This document shows positions 21,404-30,429 of a stretch of 64,000 bases of DNA, in pieces. Both the position numbers and the translations under genes were made by a program. The notes below the pieces were generated by a model that saw nothing but the letters and a program-made list of their open reading frames with translations, was not told where the DNA came from and ran no database searches. Origin of the DNA: Blattamonas nauphoetae (Eukaryota > Preaxostyla > Oxymonadida); NCBI GenBank assembly GCA_033064195.1, contig JARBJD010000307.1, forward strand, positions 1 to 64,000, written 5' to 3'. The stretch's first letter is position 1; each line of letters starts with the position of its first letter.

Positions 21404-21742
21404 GTCTTGAATAAGGTTGTTGATGGTCTCGTCAAGACTTCGAAGCCTCATGCTGAGAGTATCTGTCAGTGTTCGAATTGATTCTTCAATGTCTGATAAT
21501 CTTTGATCAATCGATAGTGAATTAGGAGGAGTGGAAGCATCAACATATCGTTTCCTCAGTGCAATTTCACCTCTTATTTTTGTGATTCTGTATCCATCGA
21601 TTTGAATCATCCTATTCAGTTTCTGAGTTGTGAACTCATTCAGTTCTTTTCTATTCTTCTCCAAGTATCTCTGAAAGTCGTGGATGTTTGTGAACTCTTT
21701 CTGCTCAGGATCAAACGGTTCTAATATTTTCAGTGATGACAT
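21383..21742 (-). CDS. Polinton coiled-coil protein, 119 residues
   Basis: MSSLKILEPFDPEQKEFTNI, then FQRYLEKNRKELNEFTTQKL, and a C-terminal coiled coil (SDIEESIRTLTDTLSMRLRS, then LDETINNLIQDL). Heptad spacing of Ile/Leu is clear over the last 45 residues, so it probably forms oligomers. The Polinton 2 counterpart is at 43,415-43,775. It lies between integrase and ATPase. No enzymatic motif; function unknown. Confidence 0.55.
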   Translation of the reverse strand: MSSLKILEPFDPEQKEFTNIHDFQRYLEKNRKELNEFTTQKLNRMIQIDGYRITKIRGEIALRKRYVDASTPPNSLSIDQRLSDIEESIRTLTDTLSMRLRSLDETINNLIQDLTDSPV

Positions 21743-21778
21743 TTAAATGAAATAAAAATATCTGAAACATTTTTGAGA

Positions 21779-23701
21779 TTAGATTAAATTAGATTCAGCA
21801 ATGAATTGTGGAGTTAAGTCGTCAATTGACTCAGCATGAAACTTCGTGTGTTGGATCGGAACGTAGACAACTTTTGACAGACAAGTGAGACCATTCAGTA
21901 GAGTAGCTACGACATTACCGTGTTTGTATTCGATGAATTTCCCCACGAATTGAAACTGTCTTCGCTTCTTCTGAAACTTGGCAACAGTCTTGTCTAAATC
22001 AAGGTGAATTAGTAGAATGTTTCCTGGCTTGTACTGCCATAGCATCTGTGTAATCTGTTGCTTTTGGATGTTCTTTAATTGTTCTTCACAACTGGAGATA
22101 TACAGAGCTTCGATTTCACGATTGTTTTGAGCTTGCTCTGGTGTGAATTTGTTCCAGTACGCTCGATGAGGAGTCATGTTGTAGTATTCAACCATCTGAT
22201 TCATCAATGAATGATTTGCCATCTGTGTTGCATTGTCTTGGAATCCATCTCTGATTGTTCTGATCACTCGATCAACAATTCGATTGTGATTTGTGAATGG
22301 CGAACTTGTGAAATATGTGCTGACATTCAGATCCTTGAAAAACTCTGATGCTTCTCTACTTGTCCATGCTGCTTCACCATCTCCTCGAATGTTGTTGACA
22401 TGAACTCCACGATGATTTATCAGATCATTGATTGCAGTCTTGACTTTGCTCCATGATTTATCCAGAACTGGAATGACTACCAGGTATTTTGTGTTGATGT
22501 TAATGGCAAAGAGATAGATCTGCAACACTGTTTTCGACGTTGGTGATTGAATGAAAACGAGATCAATTTCCCATGATCCGAACTTGGGAGAAAAGTATGG
22601 TCTATCACAATTCTGAGGAACCTTTCTGTCTGATGTCTTCTGTGGATCACCTGTTATTGCTTTGGACATGAACTGCATCTTTGATCGAAATGGATACACA
22701 ATTTTTTCCGTTGTTTTAGGAATCATTGGTGGATCAATTCTCATTCTGTCACTTCCTTTCTCTCTCTGAATTTTCCTGGGATGTGCAGCACTCCATCTAT
22801 GATCATATTCCTCATACCAATCCTGAAATGATCTTCCTCCGAATGGGATTTGTTTTGTGTGAGTCAGAATGAAGTCAAGATCTTCGTTCGCTATCTTTCT
22901 GTTTATTGAGGCTCGAACAAATGTGTCTCTGTTCATTTTATTTGCATCCAGCATGTGAGAGGTAATAAAGTGTTCCATTTGCTTTTGATTATTCATTATT
23001 GAGTTCTCAGCTTTGATCTGTTCATCTTCTGAGTCATTTCTCTGTTGATGATCAAACAATCCTTTCATATGTTCCAACTTTTTGAGCACTTGCTGTGTCG
23101 TCGGTTCGTAGTGTCTGATCTCTCTCACAGGGTGTTTGGACGCAGTTGTTCTGATTGACATTGGTGGATTGGGAATAGTGACATCATCCTCCTCCTCTTC
23201 AAATCTCCTCTCCTTCATTGGATATTCATATTCAAACCCCATTGATTTCAAGTTTCTCATCTGTCCAGGAAGAACTAGGTCTTCAGGTGATTCTATTGCT
23301 ATTGGTCTTTGCACTGGAATTGGTATTGGTCTTGCCTCTGCAGGCCTTCGAATCCGTGGTGAAAAATTCACTCTCTGAGTCACCTCGTGATGATAAAATT
23401 GATATGCTTCGAATGCAAGTTTAGCAGTGCTATCCCGAATACGAACTCCTAGGAAGTTGCTTACAAATTGTTGAACTACTCTTCTTCCATCAGGTAGTGA
23501 TAATTCAGGAGATAAACCTCCATTGAACCAATCCTCGAAGTATGTTTCATCATTTCCATCAAAAGGTCCATTAGAATCAGCGCCATGATAGACAGGTAAA
23601 ACGTTAGTTAAAGTCCATTTCTTTTCGACTATTTCGTTTTTGGAATGCTGTGTGCACCGAAGGAACCTATTCACTAAAGTATTAATCTGTCGTGTATTCA
23701 T
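21779..23701 (-). CDS. Polinton integrase (DDE, retroviral-like)
   Basis: A 640-residue open frame. The N-terminal 330 residues are polar and include a Pro/Ile-rich stretch (RPIPIPVQRPIAIESPEDL). The RNase H-fold core lies at about 370-490: FGSWEIDLVF (first Asp about 380), NNIRGDGEAAWTS (second Asp about 441), NHNRIVDRVIRTIRD (third acidic position about 477). A basic SH3-like tail follows (KKRRQFQFVGKFIEYKHGN). The third acidic residue is Asp in this copy and in Polinton 2, so it looks like a family trait. It inserts the element by strand transfer. It is 23 bp downstream of PolB, with the AT-rich box at its start. Confidence 0.82.
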   Translation of the reverse strand: MNTRQINTLVNRFLRCTQHSKNEIVEKKWTLTNVLPVYHGADSNGPFDGNDETYFEDWFNGGLSPELSLPDGRRVVQQFVSNFLGVRIRDSTAKLAFEAYQFYHHEVTQRVNFSPRIRRPAEARPIPIPVQRPIAIESPEDLVLPGQMRNLKSMGFEYEYPMKERRFEEEEDDVTIPNPPMSIRTTASKHPVREIRHYEPTTQQVLKKLEHMKGLFDHQQRNDSEDEQIKAENSIMNNQKQMEHFITSHMLDANKMNRDTFVRASINRKIANEDLDFILTHTKQIPFGGRSFQDWYEEYDHRWSAAHPRKIQREKGSDRMRIDPPMIPKTTEKIVYPFRSKMQFMSKAITGDPQKTSDRKVPQNCDRPYFSPKFGSWEIDLVFIQSPTSKTVLQIYLFAININTKYLVVIPVLDKSWSKVKTAINDLINHRGVHVNNIRGDGEAAWTSREASEFFKDLNVSTYFTSSPFTNHNRIVDRVIRTIRDGFQDNATQMANHSLMNQMVEYYNMTPHRAYWNKFTPEQAQNNREIEALYISSCEEQLKNIQKQQITQMLWQYKPGNILLIHLDLDKTVAKFQKKRRQFQFVGKFIEYKHGNVVATLLNGLTCLSKVVYVPIQHTKFHAESIDDLTPQFIAESNLI

Positions 23702-23718
23702 TTATACAAAAATAAAGT
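23702..23718 (-). promoter_or_regulatory. AT-rich start box of integrase gene
   Basis: Minus strand ACTTTATTTTTGTATAA runs directly into the integrase ATG. Both other Polintons keep the same ACTTTATTTTTG-ATAAATG string between PolB and integrase (41,440-41,457 and 61,030-61,050). PolB's stop codon lies within AATAAAC just ahead of it. Confidence 0.6.
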
Positions 23719-23724
23719 TTGTGT

Positions 23725-26700
23725 TTATTCAATTCTAAAATCAGTAGCTTTCAGTCCATGAATGAATGGAGGACACGATTCATTTTCAAGTACGATTGCT
23801 TTCAGATGGATTCCACTGAGACTGAGTTTCTGTTGTTGTATTTTCGCAATCTCAAATCCATTGGTGTCCTCTTCACTCACGACTCTTCTCGTCTGAAAGT
23901 TCAGTGTTGTAGTCACAGTTTTCTCTCCATTAAGACATTTCACATAATCGACACTCGTGATATTTGTTTTCTTCAGAGAAACTCCTTTGATTTTGCATTT
24001 CTCATCGAGAGAGTAACACTTGGGTGCAAGACAGATCATCTGTTCACCTTCCTTTTCAATAGCTAATCCCAACAGTTTCTTCTCATCATCGACACCCTTT
24101 TCAGGATTGGGGAACCATTCGTATTTGTGAGCATCATAGAATTCTTTGTCAGCAATCACGTGTTCAAATTGTTGATGAATACCAGCATTCGGATCACCTG
24201 CAATTGCCCAATCTGCAGAGTCAGTGTCTCCCTCACAGAAGTGAATCTTGTTCATATCTAGACACTTGTACATGAAATTGTAGATGAAATTCAGATACCA
24301 GAACTTCGCATTGTCGAGTGTGAAAACCGCTTCTTGCAGACAAGTTTTGCATGATGCTTTCTCTCGATCTTCGATCACAATGTAGTTGTCCTCATTGATT
24401 TCTCTTGTCGCTACAAATCCTTTCATCATCTGTTTCAAATATGTTCTCTTCTCATTGCAGATTGTGATCGAGTTGTATTTCTCAGTGTTCATTCCATCGT
24501 ATCCGTAACTTCCATTCAAGTTGGTCTTACAGAACTGCTCTTTTCCCTTGTTTCCAACCTTCATTGCTTCTATTCTGTCATTCATAAATGAGGTTACAAA
24601 TGGTTCAAATCCAGCATGTCTCGAGAACACCATCACACTCTTTACGTCATCAATAATGAAGTGGCAATAGTCGATGAGGAACCACAGATAGTATGTCGAA
24701 AAGAACATATACTGATCGTGTGTGCTCAAGAGTTGGGTTAGCTTTCTTTGTTTGTCATCAGTTTTCAATCCATGCTTCTTCATCAGTGAATATGTCTTCT
24801 CTCCAATGGTCTCTTCTGTCGTATTGACCACAATGTTTCTGAAGATTGGTGGGAAGTTAATGAACTCATTTATGTACTTCTCGTCGATGTGTCCTTTCAG
24901 TTCTGCAACAAATAGTGTCTTCTGATTCTTGTCTTCGATAATCTTACGGCATTCTTTATCTCCTGTTGCGGTGAATAAGCATCGTCCTGGCATGTACATT
25001 CTGTGTTTGGTGTATGGATTGTTCTTGTTCTTGATTGATGAGAAAGCACTTGGATAGAGGGAATTAAAGTCAACACCACAGACATGAGTCATTTTATGTT
25101 CTGTATCAGTGGAGACAACTTTTCCATCTTCATACTTGAAGTGATTGATTGGTGTCACGTCTTTAATGTTCTGTCGATGTTGAACATTTGATAATCCACC
25201 AGTCACAGCTGCTCTGAGTTTGTGATATGTTTGCTCGTGTGTCAGAGTCATTGGTAGTGATTTCCAGATGCAGTACTTCTTCAGTTGAATTCTCAATCTT
25301 GTGAGATGTTCATCATGGTCTGACTTGTAGGTGTTGCAGTAATCACAGCAGATCTTAACGTTCTCTTTTGAATGTCCTTTCGAATTGTCGATTCGATCCA
25401 GTGTTGGTCGCACTGCTTGTGAGAAGTGACTCTTGCAGATATAGCACACTCTCTTGCACTGTTGAACGAACCACTCATAGTCTGCTTCAGTGACATTTTT
25501 GTCAGTACTGGGATGAGCTTTCTGGTCTTGATAGATGTACGATGCAACTTTGTACTTCCAGTATTGCTTGGTGATTTTTATTTCTCCAGATTGATCCACT
25601 CCATTGAAATCATCGTCGATATCAAAGTCTTTGTAGGCACACGCATATTTGATTGCAGAAGCGTTGGCTGACAATGAGAGATTGTGCAACATATCCACTT
25701 TGTATTGGAAGTTCAGATCAATCAGATTATCCAGTGGTGCAATCATACATTCGACATCTCGGATGTTGTAGAATTTCAGATATTCCCAACGGTTCTTGAA
25801 TCCTTGTTTGTTCCAATCATCAAGGTACATTTGGTAATCACTGTCGGACATTTCACTGTTGTTCAGACTGGAATAGAATTCATATTTGGAGAACGGTTCT
25901 TGTTTGCTCAGTACTATGTCGTAGTCTGATGAATCAAATGATTCGTAAGCAAAGAATGATTTCTGAAGTGTCGTATTACCTCCGAAAGCTTTGACTGCAT
26001 TATCCAAAGTCATTGGTCCGGTATACGACATCATGTCAATAAAGCGAAGAACCTGTTGTGTCTTCTCATGTCGGATCAGTACTTGTTTGTACTTCGTTGT
26101 GGATCCAAGGAAGCTCACCACTTTCCAATCCTGATCAACGAGATCACGGAAGATGAGATTGATGTCAAATCTGGAACTGTTGAATCCAATGACACTGACT
26201 TCATTTTGTGAGGGAATTTCTGGGTCTTCATAGTAGTTGTCTTCTCGAACTGTCTCAGCATATTTGAAGAGTTCTCTGATCCATTGCTTCACAAAGTCTT
26301 TTCCATCTCGAAGATCAAAGTAGATTGACTTCACCCCTGATTTTGTTTTGATTGCAGATGCAACGGAGAGAGGCTTCAAGTGTGAGATCAGTTGTGTGTT
26401 GTCATCAGAGAATAAATTGTCAAGAATGAGATCTTCCATGGTTTCGAAATCGTATGTGATATAGTATTGTGTTGGTTTGAATTCGTCTTGTCTCTTGTGT
26501 GCCATCAGAAATTCAAATGTTCGATTGTTGAGAATATGTGGAACGTATGGTCTTGGTGTCTTGTCAAGTGAGATCTTCTTCACATGTTTTCCATCAAGTT
26601 CTTTGCACTCTCTGAGATGCTTCTCAAAATCTCTGCTGTAATTTTTATTCTTCACTTGGAATCCTCTTGACTGACAATACGGACAGAGTTTGTATCCAGT

Positions 26701-28095
26701 GATTTTCTCAGGATCCACAATGAACATCACATGAACGAGTGTGGCTGTTAGTGGAATCATCAGAAGTGGGAGAACTCTTGCATCGTCATTTTCGTTGACA
26801 TACGATTGACTGAGGAAATATCGCTTCTTGTCTTCGTCGTATTCATAAATGTGAACTGTGATGTTAAATTGAATCATTGCTTTCTCAATGTCACATGCAA
26901 TATCAAACCCAGGAAACTTCTGAAGATGTGGAGTCAATTGTCGAGATTGGAGATGAGTGAGATTCATCCATTGTGCGAACAATCTGTAGGCTTCACTGTT
27001 CCTCATATTGATGGATATTTTCTTCCCTGGAACTTCTGGAAGTGTGAGGAATGATAGTGCTTGAAAGAAGCAGATATTGTACTCTGAATCGATGAATCGA
27101 ACGTTTCTCGTTTTGATGTGTTCAGTGAGAATTGCATTTGCTTTTCCTGCAACTGGGAATCGATAGACTGCAACTAGAATGGAGTGGAATGCGATGTACA
27201 TTGTCTTCGTATCCATTAGTGTTCTCTCTTGTGATTCTTTGATCAGATTGATCGCATATTTTGAATACTCACTGATGTCTCCAGCACTTCTTATCACTGT
27301 TGGGAAACTCTTCGATGTGTTCTCCAATTCTGGTCTGAAGTCATTGTATGTTGTCTCATCTTTGTCTTTTCTTTCGATGATCTTTCCAAAGTCAATACTA
27401 ATTTTGAATGGATGATCCTTCTCTTTGTCGAACACTGCTTTGATGAAGGGTGTAATTTCTTCAACGTTCTTCAAGTGATTGTGGAAGTACAACTGATATG
27501 GTTTTCCATTATCTTCAACCTTCTCAACCTCATTCTTTTTGAACTTCCTTCGTGCATTCATCAGACAAGAATTGAATGCTGCTTTGTCTCGTGGTTCAGC
27601 GAGTAAGATACATTCATCAAATCCATCGAATGTCTGCACTTCTCTTTTTTCCATTTGTTCATTTTTCTTCTGAATGATTAACAGATTCTTCATCCAATGA
27701 TCCATCAGCTTCTCTTCAATTGATTTCAGTTTCCACGTCATTTTGAACACTTGCTTTTTCAGTTCATCTTTGTTCACTCTTGGATTTTCTTTCATGATTT
27801 GCATTCTTGCTTTGCTGTCTTCTTCATTCATCATTGCATTGTTATTGTGCTCTTCCAGTTTGTGAATAAAATCATCAATCTGATAGTTGGTAATATTCCT
27901 TATCTCTCCTTCAAAATGGAGATCTGGATTCTTGAGCATTGACAGGAGATATGCACGATGATGTTGGTAGTTTCTAATGTTTGGATTATATGTTCGATCA
28001 TAGCCATGTTCATCCTTGAATTCAAAGGTGGTGTTTGGAAATAGCTCTCTTATTTTCGTGATGCTGTCTGTGACAAATTTCAGTGTCGCCGCCAT
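23725..28095 (-). CDS. polB: Polinton protein-primed DNA polymerase B with OTU-like and HNH-like domains
   Basis: An open frame of 1,456 residues, longer than usual for the family. Domains in order: helical head (1-330); a cysteine-protease-like OTU segment (about 330-465; DSEYNICFFQAL with Cys about 342, His about 455 in LVHVMFIV); a CxxC-H-C zinc-finger-like motif (471-497, CPYC...HLREC); 3'-5' exonuclease (YDFETME about 548, NSSRFD about 639, YNIRDVE about 776); an HNH-like insertion (884-924: CYIC, TLDRIDNSKGHSKENV, CCDYCN); palm motifs A (DFNSLYPS about 1009), B (KTNLNGSYGYDG about 1190) and C (GDTDS about 1289). It replicates the element, probably from a terminal protein. Confidence 0.88.
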   Translation of the reverse strand: MAATLKFVTDSITKIRELFPNTTFEFKDEHGYDRTYNPNIRNYQHHRAYLLSMLKNPDLHFEGEIRNITNYQIDDFIHKLEEHNNNAMMNEEDSKARMQIMKENPRVNKDELKKQVFKMTWKLKSIEEKLMDHWMKNLLIIQKKNEQMEKREVQTFDGFDECILLAEPRDKAAFNSCLMNARRKFKKNEVEKVEDNGKPYQLYFHNHLKNVEEITPFIKAVFDKEKDHPFKISIDFGKIIERKDKDETTYNDFRPELENTSKSFPTVIRSAGDISEYSKYAINLIKESQERTLMDTKTMYIAFHSILVAVYRFPVAGKANAILTEHIKTRNVRFIDSEYNICFFQALSFLTLPEVPGKKISINMRNSEAYRLFAQWMNLTHLQSRQLTPHLQKFPGFDIACDIEKAMIQFNITVHIYEYDEDKKRYFLSQSYVNENDDARVLPLLMIPLTATLVHVMFIVDPEKITGYKLCPYCQSRGFQVKNKNYSRDFEKHLRECKELDGKHVKKISLDKTPRPYVPHILNNRTFEFLMAHKRQDEFKPTQYYITYDFETMEDLILDNLFSDDNTQLISHLKPLSVASAIKTKSGVKSIYFDLRDGKDFVKQWIRELFKYAETVREDNYYEDPEIPSQNEVSVIGFNSSRFDINLIFRDLVDQDWKVVSFLGSTTKYKQVLIRHEKTQQVLRFIDMMSYTGPMTLDNAVKAFGGNTTLQKSFFAYESFDSSDYDIVLSKQEPFSKYEFYSSLNNSEMSDSDYQMYLDDWNKQGFKNRWEYLKFYNIRDVECMIAPLDNLIDLNFQYKVDMLHNLSLSANASAIKYACAYKDFDIDDDFNGVDQSGEIKITKQYWKYKVASYIYQDQKAHPSTDKNVTEADYEWFVQQCKRVCYICKSHFSQAVRPTLDRIDNSKGHSKENVKICCDYCNTYKSDHDEHLTRLRIQLKKYCIWKSLPMTLTHEQTYHKLRAAVTGGLSNVQHRQNIKDVTPINHFKYEDGKVVSTDTEHKMTHVCGVDFNSLYPSAFSSIKNKNNPYTKHRMYMPGRCLFTATGDKECRKIIEDKNQKTLFVAELKGHIDEKYINEFINFPPIFRNIVVNTTEETIGEKTYSLMKKHGLKTDDKQRKLTQLLSTHDQYMFFSTYYLWFLIDYCHFIIDDVKSVMVFSRHAGFEPFVTSFMNDRIEAMKVGNKGKEQFCKTNLNGSYGYDGMNTEKYNSITICNEKRTYLKQMMKGFVATREINEDNYIVIEDREKASCKTCLQEAVFTLDNAKFWYLNFIYNFMYKCLDMNKIHFCEGDTDSADWAIAGDPNAGIHQQFEHVIADKEFYDAHKYEWFPNPEKGVDDEKKLLGLAIEKEGEQMICLAPKCYSLDEKCKIKGVSLKKTNITSVDYVKCLNGEKTVTTTLNFQTRRVVSEEDTNGFEIAKIQQQKLSLSGIHLKAIVLENESCPPFIHGLKATDFRIE

Positions 28096-28136
28096 TTACT
28101 ACAAATTAAAAAATCCGAAAATAAAAAAAGTTGAGC
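28096..28136 (-). promoter_or_regulatory. AT-rich start box of PolB gene
   Basis: Minus-strand AACTTTTTTTATTTTC and then ATTTTTTAATTTGTAGTAA precede the ATG. Polintons 2 and 3 have the same two-part box before PolB. The preceding gene's stop lies just upstream, so spacing between genes is only about 45 bp. Confidence 0.5.
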
Positions 28137-28138
28137 GT

Positions 28139-28528
28139 TTATTTCTGTTTTCTCTGATGGGGCTTTATCGTTGCCTTTAGCCAGGAATCAAGTCTAATTC
28201 TGAACACTTCACTTCCACCAATCTCTCGATATGTGAATGGAACCAGAACTTTCGTGTACTCACCGACGAGCTCACAATTGTACTTCCTCAGTTCATTTTC
28301 AACGAATGATTGAGTGTAGTGTCGACGTTTTGCTAAGTGAGGTCTGTTTCCTTGATTCCACAACTTTGGTTTTATTCTCCATTCAACTCCCTCATGAACA
28401 TACGTCACCGGCACATTATTTCTGACATACTCAGAGACGAGTGAACAGTTCTCTTCTCTCTTTGATTCAATTAATGCTTGTTCTGAACATACTCGACGTC
28501 TTTCGTTGTACATCACAGTTGGATTCAT
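28139..28528 (-). CDS. small Polinton protein with NCELVGEY repeats
   Basis: A 129-residue frame with two copies of a repeat of about 45 residues: NCSLVSEYVRNNVPVTYVHE followed by GVEWRIKPKLWNQGNRPHL, and NCELVGEYTKVLVPFTYREI followed by FRIRLDSWLKATIKPH. Polinton 3's homologue (56,014-56,598) is longer and has a further, weaker unit at its N-terminus. The pattern recalls small beta-rich nucleic-acid-binding modules of phage and giant-virus proteins (LxxEYxxxxxxxxxxxxGHxW), but without their cysteines. It is the first gene before PolB in all three elements, so a replication role such as terminal-protein partner or DNA binder is possible; that is inference. Confidence 0.6.
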   Translation of the reverse strand: MNPTVMYNERRRVCSEQALIESKREENCSLVSEYVRNNVPVTYVHEGVEWRIKPKLWNQGNRPHLAKRRHYTQSFVENELRKYNCELVGEYTKVLVPFTYREIGGSEVFRIRLDSWLKATIKPHQRKQK

Positions 28529-29040
28529 TTAATACAAATTAAAAAATTCAAAAATAGGCTTGTCTGACCGGCACTGACCGGTCAGTTTTCGCCGAAAAGT
28601 ACTGACGGTCACTGACCGGAGAAATTCTGAAACCCATTATCGAGAGTTACCGTTTCTCCGAAGGTGAACAGATTTAAATTGACCGAAACTCAATTGCATG
28701 ATTTTCAGAGTCTTTTCTTCTGGATCTAAGCTGGTTTTGTTTCAAATCACTTATTTCAATCTATTCATGTAGTTTTTTTGTATATAACCGAATCTTTTGG
28801 TTCGATAACTTTTAGTGTTGATCGACCCATTAATTGTTCCAGGCTGATTGGAAAAAGTCAAAAACAAGTGAAATCTCATATTCGTTGATAATAAAGAAAT
28901 AAGAAACCAAGTAGATGTCCATGTACATTATGTCTGGCCTGATATGTACACTGTAGTCTTCCACTGTCTTGCGCCTTTCCGTGACATGTTGTAAGCTCAC
29001 TTTTCCCCATGTTCTGTTCTCCATTCCTCTCCCGTTGATA

Positions 29041-30100
29041 TCAAGAATCAATCACAGTCGTTGCTTGGATGAGTCGAACACATCGACGATGATCTGGTCG
29101 AGGAGTGCAATTCGTAGGATTGGATGATCCTTGCGTTCCTTTTATCAATTTATCCGTCGGCATCTCTTTCGTAATGAGCAGAATATCGGTTGATCGCGAT
29201 TGTGTCCTTGCGATGACGGAAGAGGAGGTGAATGATGAAGTGGAGAAAGAGAGAGAACAAAGAAGAGTCCTGGGAAGGCGAACGAGGAGATCCTGTTGAT
29301 GATGTTCGATTCTGGTTGAAGATGTCATCTGGCACGATAGATTGGCGTGAGTCAGCTCCTGAACAAACTGCCAGTTCTTTTCACTCTTCATCCAACTCCA
29401 CGTCTTGGTGCAGGAGAATGCAGGATCAAAATTGGTTCTGATGCTGGACTCATGTTTCCAGATCCGTGCGTGACGGCTACAATGATTTCTTTCGAAGAGA
29501 GAAGGACTGAATGTGTAAAGCGATGCCTCACTCGACAGCTCGTCAAGAAAACGGTAGCATGCGTTCGTGATTGTGCAGTTAATATCCTCCAACAGCATTC
29601 TGCGAAGTTCGTCTTCACTTTGCATTAGTTCTTCGTTTCTACGTTGGAGTTTGGCAAGAATCTCTTCGGTTTCTTTTCGTTTGGCTTCTTCTTCGAGCTG
29701 CCGCCGCATTTTGACTTCAAGTTGTTGCTGTTCGAGTTTTCGGTTGACTTCATCGTCTTCCTTTTGTTTCTTCCCTTCTTCTTCCTTTTCACGTTGCTTG
29801 TCATCACGGAGTTGGGCTTAATCTGAAAGACGACCGTCCTCCTCCATGTCTGAACGAGTCCACTTTGTTTGTCGTGTTGGATTGAAGCGAGTCAGATCAT
29901 CCCTATCATGGAGGTTAGATCCATCCTTTTCTTGTCGTCGAGATCGACACGGCGAACGAGGACGACGACTCGTCGGACGAGACCGTCGGACGAGACCGTC
30001 GGAGTGACTGTCTTTCCATCAGGCATGTCCGATCCTTCCACTCTAATCCACAATCTAGTCCCAGTCGTGATCGAGCGCACCAGAATCAAGAAAGAGGGAC
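29041..30100 (-). pseudogene. captured host coiled-coil gene remnant
   Basis: Minus-strand reading gives, in different frames, VEGSDMPDGKTVTPTVSSDG with RRVDLDDKKRMDLTSMIGM (about 30,060-29,895), then a highly charged coiled coil (EEEAKRKETEEILAKLQRRN, then EELMQSEDELRRMLLEDIN), then ACYRFLDELSSEASLYTFS. The first section resembles an extracellular or beta-type domain and the second a long helix, so this could be the C-terminal end of a larger host protein. Frames are not continuous. It sits wholly inside the first unit of the TAGG insertion, which suggests transduction of host sequence by the element. Confidence 0.45.
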
Positions 30101-30204
30101 GGATCGCGGACAGAATTGAAAAGTGACTGTTACATGATTTCAGTAAGAACAGAGTGACATTATTATCTGCAATCGTGCCAGTTTCTTATGAATATATGGT
30201 GTTT

Positions 30205-30350
30205 CTTGATCTGGTGAGATCGGACCCTTTGAAAAAAAGTGAACTGACACTGACCGGCACTGACCGGTCAGTTTTCACCGAAAAGTACTGACGGTCACTG
30301 ACCGGAGAAATTACCGAACCCATAGTCGAGAGATACTATTTCTCCGAAGT
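30205..30350 (+). repeat. internal copy of the TGACCGG junction repeat
   Basis: Its left part, GAGATCGGACCCTTTGAA then GAACTGACACTGACCGG, matches the right end of the insertion (34,804-34,850). Its right part, GGTCAGTTTTCACCGAAAAG then TACTGACGGTCACTGACCGG, matches the left end (28,570-28,625). The same boundary is therefore present as end plus start, as if two related units had been joined tail to head. Confidence 0.6.
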
Positions 30351-30429
30351 GGTTTCCAAAACAACGGAAATTCGAATCATTAACCAAAGAATCCTTGAAT
30401 TTCCTTAGGATATGCCACAATTGATTTAT

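Noticed and set aside
23725-28095. Many frames of 60-115 codons on the strand opposite PolB (for example 23,719-24,066)
   Set aside because: They mirror the polymerase reading frame, recur as mirrors in the other Polintons, and have no start box. Shadows of PolB.
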